Assembly: GCA_947385505.1 (NCBI GenBank)
Contig: CANDLP010000187.1
Coordinates: forward strand, 1 to 5,402
Source of the DNA: an uncultured Clostridia bacterium
Lineage (GTDB): Bacteria > Bacillota > Clostridia > Oscillospirales > Ruminococcaceae
DNA length: 5,402 nucleotides
Direction: 5' to 3'
Notes under the pieces: generated by a model
Seen by the model: only the letters and a program-made list of their open reading frames with translations
Told to the model about the DNA's origin: nothing
Databases searched by the model: none
Shown here: piece after piece, positions 1 to 5,290 of the stretch
How the letters are laid out: every line of letters starts with the position of its first letter
Position numbering within the stretch: the first letter of the stretch is position 1
Position numbers and translations under genes: made by a program

Positions 1-1
1 A

Positions 2-334
2 TTCGCTGATGAAGTCGGCCGCTGGATTCCTCCCGGAATTGGCGAGGGCTTTGACGAATCCTACCCCGGCCTTGAAAAACAGGTAAAGGGCGAGCTTAAA
101 GGGCTTACCAGAAAAATGCAGGAAACCGTAAATCTTGAAACCGGTAAAATTTCTGTAGAAGCTAAAGCCAAAGCGGCGCATAAGGCTGATATAGAGTCAC
201 CGAAGCCACCAACTACATATGTGGAAGAAAAATTTGAGCAGACAAACAACTATCATGTGCCGGTAGCAACGCCAAGCGAGGTCAGCAAAGCTAACCGGGA
301 AGCAGCAAGAAAAATATTAAAGGATGTGAAGTAG
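2..334 (+). CDS. Phage tail tape measure protein, C-terminal end (5' truncated)
   Basis: The reading frame is open from the first bases of the window to the TAG at 332-334, giving the last 110 residues of a longer protein whose start lies upstream. The visible part begins with a W-I-P-P-G-I-G-E-G-F motif (about residues 8-17 of the fragment), followed by a P-G-L element and a hydrophilic Lys/Glu/Ala-rich tail. That 'PPGIGxGF...PGL' arrangement is common near the C-terminus of siphovirus tape measure proteins, which set tail length and sit inside the tail tube. Position directly upstream of a Dit gene is the canonical tail-module order. An internal ATG at 116 is in the same frame and is not a separate gene start. 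The family call rests on the short motif plus synteny, so it is good but not certain. Confidence 0.8.
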   Translation, partial: FADEVGRWIPPGIGEGFDESYPGLEKQVKGELKGLTRKMQETVNLETGKISVEAKAKAAHKADIESPKPPTTYVEEKFEQTNNYHVPVATPSEVSKANREAARKILKDVK

Positions 335-1255
335 ATGGCGGATTTTATACAAATAACTCTTGAATGCAATGGCAATAAATTACAGTTCGGCATGAATGAG
401 TCCAGGCAAAAACTGGAATTTGGTATAACCGCCATTTCCGGGCTGGAAGCGTCCGAACTCGAAATCAGCACTACTGATAATGCCCTTGTGGATGGGTCAA
501 CATTGGACGGGAAACGGATTAAAAGCCGTCCCGTCCATATTGAGGCAACCCTAAGAGACGATACAAATAACCGTGAAAATCGGCAAAGAATTATAAAATT
601 TTTCAATCCAAAATATACCGGCAAATTAACGGCAAACCATAGCGGCACAGAAAGAAATATTGAGTATGAGCTTGAAGGCTGGACATTCGTAGCCAAAGCA
701 AATATCTATAACCGGCTTGCTATCGCAGTTGATTTAATATGCCCGGACCCGTTCCTTAAAAACATGGATAACTTTGGCCGAAATATGGCAGATTTTACGC
801 CGCTATTTGCTTTCCCTTGGTGCGTCCTGAAAAAGAAAGTTTATAATACGCCAGACCCCTATAAAGGGCTGACTCTTGCGGGACACACTTCCGGCTATAG
901 AACGCTGAATAAAAACGTACTTCTGATGAACGACGGTGACGTTCCATGCGGCTTGCAAATTAAGTTTATAGCAGCCAGAGGTCCGGTACTGAATCCTAAA
1001 ATTTTACACCAGGGAACCGGGCAGTTTATCCGCGTAAAAGTCCATCTCCAAAAAGGCGATACCCTTTTGATCGATACCAGCGACCGAAACCAGATTATCG
1101 AGTTAAACGGCGTAAACTCGTACCAAAAAATCGACCGGCTTTCAGAACCTTTTAAGCTGGAAGTCGGCGAGAACTATCTGGAATATGACGCGGACGAAAA
1201 CTATACGAACCTTGACGTAATGCTCTATTATACGCCGTTGTATTTGGGGGTGTGA
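335..1255 (+). CDS. Distal tail protein (Dit), siphovirus tail component family
   Basis: This 306-residue protein resembles the siphovirus Dit family (Sipho_tail type), which forms the hub joining the tail tube to the baseplate or tail tip. The N-terminal half has a P-V-H-I-E-A-T-L strand (about residues 66-73), an R-x-I-I-K-F-F-N-P segment (85-92) and a C-P-D-P-F motif (136-140), all typical of the N-terminal ring domain. The C-terminal half carries the recurring 'NDGDVPCG' (199-206), 'G-P-V-L-N-P-K-I' (216-223), 'GDTLLIDT' (241-248), 'ELNGVNSY' (256-263) and terminal 'YLGV' of the galectin-like domain. The ATG follows the tape measure stop with no gap; a weak AAAGG lies about 11 bases upstream, so translation is probably coupled. 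Residues about 160-190 form a loop-like stretch between the domains. The length is somewhat above that of minimal Dit proteins. Confidence 0.88.
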   Translation: MADFIQITLECNGNKLQFGMNESRQKLEFGITAISGLEASELEISTTDNALVDGSTLDGKRIKSRPVHIEATLRDDTNNRENRQRIIKFFNPKYTGKLTANHSGTERNIEYELEGWTFVAKANIYNRLAIAVDLICPDPFLKNMDNFGRNMADFTPLFAFPWCVLKKKVYNTPDPYKGLTLAGHTSGYRTLNKNVLLMNDGDVPCGLQIKFIAARGPVLNPKILHQGTGQFIRVKVHLQKGDTLLIDTSDRNQIIELNGVNSYQKIDRLSEPFKLEVGENYLEYDADENYTNLDVMLYYTPLYLGV

Positions 1256-1256
1256 T

Positions 1257-2354
1257 ATGAGACTGATTGTGCTTGATGAAGATTTTGAGACCCTCGGTGC
1301 GATACCTCTTTTCCGAACTCTTATTTGGATAAGGCGCTACCAAAAGTTGGGTGCTTTTGAATTATATACAACAAAAGAATATTTTCCGCTATTAAGTAAA
1401 GGCCGCTACCTGTATCGCAATGACGCCGAAGAACTTGGCGTTATTGATGAAGTAAATTATGCTCAGGACGATTCGGGCTCACGTGAAATATTTGCAAAAG
1501 GCAATTTTGCCGAATGCCTTTTACAAAATCGCGTTATTAGCGAAAGCACGGCTCTCTCCGGCTCTTTAGAATTGGCAATGCGAAATCTCGTAACAAAATT
1601 TGCCATATCGCCAAAAGACCCAGGCCGAATTATCAAGCATTTAAGGCTTGGCGTCACTAATGGCTTAAAGCCAACTGTCAATATGCAGACGCTCGGAGAC
1701 GATTTAAGCGCAAAGCTATATGCTCTCGGCAATGCTGAAAATATCAGTCACCGGGTACGGTATGATTACCAGACAAATGATCTGGCATTTGAGGTATGGG
1801 AAGGAAAAGACCGGCGAGACAGTCAGACAAAAAATAGCTGGGCGATTTTCTCCAATTCCTTTTACAACATTCGGGACGCTATTTATAACCGCGATTCCAG
1901 CAGCTATAAAAATTTCGCCTATGTTGCCGGAGAAGGCGAAGGCAACGCCAGGGTTATTGTCGAGGTTGATTTGCGATCTGATAAATCAGAAGAACGCCGG
2001 GAAATATTTGTAGACGCCAGAGACCTTCAATCGGACGACGGAAACGGCAACAAATTATCTGCTGCACAATACAGAGCCCTTCTTGTACAAAGGGGCAAAG
2101 AAAAGCTGATTGAGTATCAAAAAGTAGAAACCGTTACAAGTTCCGTAGATTCTCACGCTAATCTTGAATATAAAAAAGATTATGACCTTGGCGACTACTG
2201 CACATATATCAATACGGAAATCGGCATAGAGACAGCGCAGCGTATTACGGAAATTATGGAAACTTACGAAGGCGGCTCTATAGAGTTAATCGTAACATTC
2301 GGCAATGAAGGCATAACTACCGTCAAACAGTTAATAAAAAGGGAGGCAGCATAA
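1257..2354 (+). CDS. Gp37-like / Tal-like minor tail protein
   Basis: This 365-residue protein looks like the siphovirus ReqiPepy6 Gp37-like family, a tail-tip hub component encoded just after Dit. Family-like features are the N-terminal 'IVLDEDFETLGAIP' (4-17), the 'R-R-Y-Q-K-L-G-A-F-E-L-Y' segment (26-37), the 'NDAEELGVIDEV' strand (55-66) and a 'GNFAECLLQNRVI' helix (82-94). The C-terminus has 'YDLGDYCTYIN', 'QRITEIMETYEGG' and a 'VTFGNEG' segment, the usual closing part of the family. The ATG is one base after the Dit stop, with a GGGGG run at 1246-1250 as a ribosome binding site. The TAA stop overlaps the next start (TAATG). No protease or lysozyme domain is visible, unlike larger Tal proteins. 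The recognition is from remembered family patterns, not a search. Confidence 0.85.
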   Translation: MRLIVLDEDFETLGAIPLFRTLIWIRRYQKLGAFELYTTKEYFPLLSKGRYLYRNDAEELGVIDEVNYAQDDSGSREIFAKGNFAECLLQNRVISESTALSGSLELAMRNLVTKFAISPKDPGRIIKHLRLGVTNGLKPTVNMQTLGDDLSAKLYALGNAENISHRVRYDYQTNDLAFEVWEGKDRRDSQTKNSWAIFSNSFYNIRDAIYNRDSSSYKNFAYVAGEGEGNARVIVEVDLRSDKSEERREIFVDARDLQSDDGNGNKLSAAQYRALLVQRGKEKLIEYQKVETVTSSVDSHANLEYKKDYDLGDYCTYINTEIGIETAQRITEIMETYEGGSIELIVTFGNEGITTVKQLIKREAA

Positions 2355-2638
2355 TGGCATTAGAATATGGCTATTTCGATAGCGAGATTACAGGATATGA
2401 CGAAGAAGGCATGCCGATATTTGACCGGGCGAAAACGTCTGATTTTATGGCCGACTTCTTTTCAAAACTCATTACAAGCGGCGTATTGGCAGACCCCGCC
2501 GATTGCTTTCAGGTAATGGCGCATACGGGTATGACGGTACAGATCAAGCCCGGCTATGGTTTTATCAAAGGCCGGTTCGCTTATGACAAAGACCCTTCTT
2601 ATCTGACGCTTGAAGACGCGCCAACAGTCAGCGCTTAA
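2354..2638 (+). CDS. Baseplate/fibre protein, N-terminal part ended by in-frame TAA
   Basis: This 94-residue reading frame starts at an ATG overlapping the previous stop by one base, with a strong GGGAGG at 2341-2346. The sequence 'MALEYGYFDSEITGYDEEGMPIFD' style start, then a 'MADFFSKLITSGVLAD' helix (about residues 32-47) and 'MTVQIKPGYGFIKGRFAY' strand (57-74), matches the N-terminus of a phage structural protein often placed after Gp37-like genes in Firmicutes phages. In that family the chain continues without a break through an 'L-x-R-I-D-x-V-x-L-R' strand. Here a TAA at 2636-2638 stops it exactly before that strand, and the missing part resumes in the same frame after the stop. It is therefore probably half of a split gene, although it could be expressed as a short protein. 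Confidence 0.7.
   Translation: MALEYGYFDSEITGYDEEGMPIFDRAKTSDFMADFFSKLITSGVLADPADCFQVMAHTGMTVQIKPGYGFIKGRFAYDKDPSYLTLEDAPTVSA
2636..2638 (+). other. In-frame TAA splitting the baseplate gene
   Basis: The codons around the stop read AGC GCT TAA AAA AGA ATA GAC ATG, all in the frame shared by the pieces on either side (starts 2354 and 2651). Replacing TAA with TTA (one T to A change at 2637) would restore Ser-Ala-Leu-Lys-Arg-Ile-Asp-Met-Val-Ile-Leu-Arg, which is the expected family strand. Because the frame is the same on both sides, a simple indel does not explain the break. TAA, TAG and TGA all terminate neighbouring genes, so a changed genetic code is unlikely. Confidence 0.75.
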
Positions 2639-2650
2639 AAAAGAATAGAC

Positions 2651-3880
2651 ATGGTTATTCTTCGGAATAATTACGCCGAACGAAAAAGCGAACTTCTGAT
2701 AAAAACCGGTACTCCAGCGGCAAATCCAAAAGAGCCAGAAATTTTACAGCCTGACTCCGGCGACTATTACGAGCTTTGCCTTGCGACAATTTATATCAAC
2801 TCGAATCAGTCCGTTATATCGCAGGCAAATATTACAGACACAAGATTCAACGACGCTTATTGCGGTCCGGTCACACAGCTTATTGACCACCTCGATACAA
2901 GCGTCTTTTTTGCGCAGTTAACTCAGTTTTATAAAGAGTTTGTGCTTCGGTGTGAGGGTTCATACAGTGCCGCTGTAGAAGACCTGGAAGCCTATATTGC
3001 CGCTTTACGACAAGCAGGCGATACGTACCTTGCAGCTCTGCAAAATTCAGGAAATGCGCAGCTTGCAGAAATCGTTACAAATTTACAAAAATTTGAGACC
3101 GGCGCCGAGGCTGCTTTTCTCGAGTGGTTCCAGCATATTAAAGACCAGCTTGGCGAAGACGCCGCCGGCAGTTTACAAAATCAAATTGACGCACTTACAC
3201 AATATCTTACGGCATATGCAGAGTGTGAAACGGGTATTGAGCTTTCAGAAAAAATCGTTACTTGCGGTAATTTCCTTTTGATTAAAGGCGCAACCGTCAG
3301 AGTCAAGTTTACCGCACTGAATGACACCGCATTTTCTCTTACCGACTCGGAAGGGAATTTGTTAGCAGACTCGGAAGGAAATGAGCTGATCGCTGTTGGC
3401 GGCGCCATATATACCCTTGTTGATTCTGACGGAGATACTCTTATTACTTCAACGGGTGATGAACTTTGGGCTACTGGCTATGAGGAAACCATCAAAGAGC
3501 AGCCGACATTAAATGTCAATGGCTCTGGGGCCTATCCGATTTATTATCGAAATGCGCCTGCACCGGCCGGGTACTTCTGCCTTGACCGAACCTATGATTT
3601 TGTATTTAACGGTGAGCAATATGAAATTATCGGAGACCTGGGACTCACCAACGGCTACAAGAAAAAATTTGAAATCCTGCTGCCGTCAGAGGGAACCTAC
3701 CAGATCATGCTTGACCATAGCCAAAAAGAATCTTGTTGTGGGCTGTACATTTACCACACGCAGACAAGCCGTTTTATTCCTGTAAAAGCCGCTACAAGCG
3801 TTACTCTTACGGCAAACGGCCGAAACGTTAAATTTGAATGTAAGCACGCTCCCGTGCTTCATTATACACAACTTTCATAA
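2651..3880 (+). CDS. Baseplate upper / fibre protein, C-terminal part
   Basis: This 409-residue frame continues the preceding piece in the same frame after a stop and four codons. Residues 1-77 carry the family pattern 'MVILRNNYAER', 'KTGTPAANPKEPEI' (19-32), 'YELCLATIYIN' and 'DTRFNDAYCG'. Residues about 80-190 are helical, with an 'F-x-E-W-F-x-x-I-K-D-Q-L-G-E-D-A-A-G' segment typical of baseplate upper proteins and a likely coiled-coil oligomerisation stem. Residues about 226-275 hold short DSEGN/DSDGD repeats. The last 130 residues are beta-rich and may be a carbohydrate- or partner-binding head. The ATG at 2651 has only a weak A-rich AAGA upstream, so initiation would need termination-reinitiation from the TAA 12 bases before it, or readthrough. 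The real product may be a fused protein of about 508 residues if the TAA is an error or recent mutation. Confidence 0.72.
   Translation: MVILRNNYAERKSELLIKTGTPAANPKEPEILQPDSGDYYELCLATIYINSNQSVISQANITDTRFNDAYCGPVTQLIDHLDTSVFFAQLTQFYKEFVLRCEGSYSAAVEDLEAYIAALRQAGDTYLAALQNSGNAQLAEIVTNLQKFETGAEAAFLEWFQHIKDQLGEDAAGSLQNQIDALTQYLTAYAECETGIELSEKIVTCGNFLLIKGATVRVKFTALNDTAFSLTDSEGNLLADSEGNELIAVGGAIYTLVDSDGDTLITSTGDELWATGYEETIKEQPTLNVNGSGAYPIYYRNAPAPAGYFCLDRTYDFVFNGEQYEIIGDLGLTNGYKKKFEILLPSEGTYQIMLDHSQKESCCGLYIYHTQTSRFIPVKAATSVTLTANGRNVKFECKHAPVLHYTQLS
3344..3382 (+). repeat. 24-base tandem near-repeat encoding DSEGN units
   Basis: GACTCGGAAGGGAAT at 3344-3358 recurs as GACTCGGAAGGAAAT at 3368-3382, 14 of 15 bases identical and 24 bases apart. 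It encodes two eight-residue units, DSEGNLLA and DSEGNELI. A diverged third copy, DSDGDTLI followed by STGDELWA, begins near 3422. The units look like short beta-hairpin turns in a fibre region between the helical stem and the head. Confidence 0.7.
3842..3859 (+). promoter_or_regulatory. 7-bp perfect hairpin ahead of the DGR target gene
   Basis: AAGCACG (3842-3848) and CGTGCTT (3853-3859) are perfect inverted repeats around a CTCC loop. The hairpin lies within the last codons of the preceding gene and ends 19 bases before the AAGGAGG of the DGR target. There is no T-run after it, so it is not a convincing intrinsic terminator. It could be an RNA-processing or translation-control element, or chance. 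No function is shown by the sequence. Confidence 0.4.
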
Positions 3881-3885
3881 GGAGG
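3879..3885 (+). promoter_or_regulatory. Strong ribosome binding site of the DGR target
   Basis: AAGGAGG, a full Shine-Dalgarno match, overlaps the preceding TAA stop and lies nine bases before the ATG at 3895. It fixes that ATG as the start of the diversified protein and is among the strongest ribosome binding sites in the window, which suits an abundant structural protein. Confidence 0.8.
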
Positions 3886-3894
3886 ATTTACAAC

Positions 3895-4743
3895 ATGCAG
3901 GGAAAGAAATCATTCTTCGACCTGAGCCCCTTACAGGGGCTTACGAGAGACACAGACGTCCTCGCTATTGAAACAGCAAATGGCACAAGAAAAGTGCTTG
4001 CTTCTGATCTGTTTTCTATGCTCGGCGGCGACAATCTGTATCTCCCCCGCTCTCTGGCAAATTACGAGGGCAAGAACCTTGGGGAAATTTATACGCCTCA
4101 GGAGTTTAAGAGCAAAGTGGAAAGTGGCGACTTCTCCGGCTTGGATTTAGGCGACTATTTCGACATTACGCTCACCACAAATGAGAAAATGCGATACGTC
4201 ATTTCGGGCTTTAATACCTATCTCAATTTTGGAGATACTGCCGCTCTTACCGCTCCGCATGTCATTATGACGCCGGTTGACTGTATGGCAACTACAAAAC
4301 AGATGAAAGCGACCAATGACAATACGGGCGGCTACGCAGGCTCCCTTATGCCGGCTTACCTGGAAACGGTGCTTGCGACCTTCCCCGCCGAGTGGAAAAA
4401 TATCATGCGTTCTATTCGTCGGCTGGAAAATAACAAAGGTACGTGGGCCTGGGCTTCCAGAACCTTATTTCTGTTATCAGAAACGGAAGTACATGGCTCG
4501 CCGGTATGGTCTGACGGCTATGACGGAGGAACAAGACCGCTTCCGCTCTATCAGTTCTCAGCAAGATACAGAATCAAGGGCCTGGGCTTTGGTTCGAGCG
4601 CGAAGGGTTCAAGGGCCGCCTGGTGGCTGGCGTCTCCCAGCGCGGCCAATACCACCAACTTTTGTAACGTCAGCGGCTACGGCACTTCCGACCTCGGCGG
4701 TGCCAGCTATTCTATTGGCGTAGCCCCCGGCTTCTGTGTTTGA
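3895..4743 (+). CDS. DGR target: variable receptor-binding-like tail protein
   Basis: This 282-residue protein is the target diversified by the retroelement. Residues 1-45 form a short phage-tail attachment-like N-terminus ('DVLAIETANGTRKVLASDL'). Residues about 58-110 have 'GKNLGEIYTPQEF', 'SGLDLGDYFDITL' and 'YVISGFNTY', and residues 121-282 look like a DUF6273-like or C-type-lectin-like fold, with 'HVIMTP', 'NDNTGGYAGSLM', 'TWAWASRTLFLLSE' and the 'WWLASP' hallmark (243-248). The variable repeat begins just before WW and runs nearly to the C-terminus, the standard arrangement for DGR targets. Residues 242, 249, 260-262, 264, 266-268, 272 and 274 differ from the template, all at template Asn codons. 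Cys257 and Cys281 flank most of the varied residues. It ends with tandem stops TGA-TAA. It probably sits at the tail tip and binds a host surface receptor; the ligand is unknown. Confidence 0.9.
   Translation: MQGKKSFFDLSPLQGLTRDTDVLAIETANGTRKVLASDLFSMLGGDNLYLPRSLANYEGKNLGEIYTPQEFKSKVESGDFSGLDLGDYFDITLTTNEKMRYVISGFNTYLNFGDTAALTAPHVIMTPVDCMATTKQMKATNDNTGGYAGSLMPAYLETVLATFPAEWKNIMRSIRRLENNKGTWAWASRTLFLLSETEVHGSPVWSDGYDGGTRPLPLYQFSARYRIKGLGFGSSAKGSRAAWWLASPSAANTTNFCNVSGYGTSDLGGASYSIGVAPGFCV
4611..4722 (+). repeat. DGR variable repeat (VR)
   Basis: This segment aligns without gaps to 5291-5402. Of 112 positions, 17 differ and 15 of these are TR adenines: VR positions 4618, 4619, 4640, 4673, 4675, 4676, 4678, 4685, 4690, 4693, 4694, 4696, 4697, 4708 and 4715. 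The adenines have become G, C or T. The two other differences are 4647 (C against G, silent) and 4686 (T against C). VR probably continues to or near the stop at 4741, but the template is cut by the window end, so the 3' limit and the initiation-of-mutagenic-homing site cannot be placed. Confidence 0.95.
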
Positions 4744-4762
4744 TAAATTTAGCACTTTTATT

Positions 4763-4767
4763 AGGAG
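4763..4767 (+). promoter_or_regulatory. Ribosome binding site of the Avd-like gene
   Basis: AGGAG sits six bases before the ATG at 4774 in the 30-base gap after the target gene. It supports that start and shows the gene is translated independently of the target. Confidence 0.75.
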
Positions 4768-4773
4768 ATTATT

Positions 4774-5265
4774 ATGAGCGTACTTGTCATTAACCGGGAC
4801 CTGTCAGAACTCGAATATTATCATCAGGCCAACGACCTTTACAAAGATATGACTCAGCTTTTACTGCGGAATTTTGGCATTAAAACGAAAAAGAAAGAGC
4901 TGGCCATTTCCAGTACAGAAAAAGCTGCGGTTATCGCAGCTTTTCCTTATATGGAAGAAGCATTTTTAAGAATGAACCAGCTCGAAGCTGCCGCAACCTT
5001 ACGGGAATACTCCGGCTGGCTGATTAACCATTATCGGCAGCATATACTTACCAGACTTGAAAGCTTGCTAGATAACATTTCAGACGCATACCGCTCTAAG
5101 GGAGAAAGAAGAAAAGCCTTTAGACGAAAAGCGTTAAATGATTGTGAAAAACTCATACAGCTTTTACAGCGAGTTATGGCGGTACTTCCGGTTGATGTCA
5201 ATAAGCTCATTCCTTATGTAGACCGGATTGACCGGATAATTGAGCTTTTGAAAACACAGTTATAA
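4774..5265 (+). CDS. Putative DGR accessory protein (Avd-like)
   Basis: This 163-residue protein lies between the target gene and the template repeat, where DGRs usually encode Avd, a small basic helical-bundle protein that binds the reverse transcriptase and TR RNA and is needed for retrohoming. The sequence is predicted by eye to be almost all helical: residues about 8-33, 47-75, 76-106, 108-138 and 141-161. A strongly basic patch lies at 108-119 ('SKGERRKAFRRK'). The C-terminal part, with 'CEKLIQLLQRV', then 'PVDVNKLIPYVDRIDRIIELLK', has the rhythm of the last two Avd helices. No signal peptide or membrane segment is seen. It is longer than the roughly 110-130 residues usual for Avd and has an unfamiliar N-terminal 40-residue extension, so it may be a divergent Avd or an unrelated accessory factor. 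The stop lies 25 bases before the template repeat. Confidence 0.65.
   Translation: MSVLVINRDLSELEYYHQANDLYKDMTQLLLRNFGIKTKKKELAISSTEKAAVIAAFPYMEEAFLRMNQLEAAATLREYSGWLINHYRQHILTRLESLLDNISDAYRSKGERRKAFRRKALNDCEKLIQLLQRVMAVLPVDVNKLIPYVDRIDRIIELLKTQL
4920..4944 (+). terminator. Terminator-like perfect 10-bp inverted repeat inside the Avd-like gene
   Basis: AAAAGCTGCG (4920-4929) and CGCAGCTTTT (4935-4944) form a perfect stem around the loop GTTAT. The A-run before and T-run after the GC core give the look of a bidirectional intrinsic terminator, although the downstream T-run is only four bases before CC. It lies within codons 49-57 of the gene. It may attenuate transcription into the template repeat and reverse transcriptase, structure the DGR RNA, or be an accident of Ala-rich coding (E-K-A-A-V-I-A-A-F). 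Confidence 0.4.
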
Positions 5266-5290
5266 ATTTTTTAGGGCAATCTCTGTAACT

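Noticed and set aside
253..696. 147-codon open frame on the minus strand
   Set aside because: It lies antisense to the tape measure end and the well-supported Dit gene, and has no recognisable family features. It is a shadow frame.
2631..2651. Programmed ribosomal frameshifting at the A-run near the baseplate gene stop
   Set aside because: The upstream and downstream pieces are in the same frame, so one shift cannot join them. A nonsense substitution or readthrough fits better.
4316..4723. 135-codon plus-strand frame inside the DGR target
   Set aside because: It is an alternate frame of a well-supported gene, with Arg/Pro-rich low-quality composition. Adenine changes in VR make sense only in the target frame.
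4741..4773. Inverted repeat after VR, as found downstream of VR in some phage DGRs
   Set aside because: Looked for a GC-rich stem-loop between the target stop and the next start. Only A/T-rich sequence with no stable pairing was seen.
5221..5238. Direct repeat GACCGGATTGACCGGATA
   Set aside because: It simply encodes D-R-I-D-R-I in the C-terminal helix of the Avd-like protein; two units are not evidence of an iteron or binding-site array.
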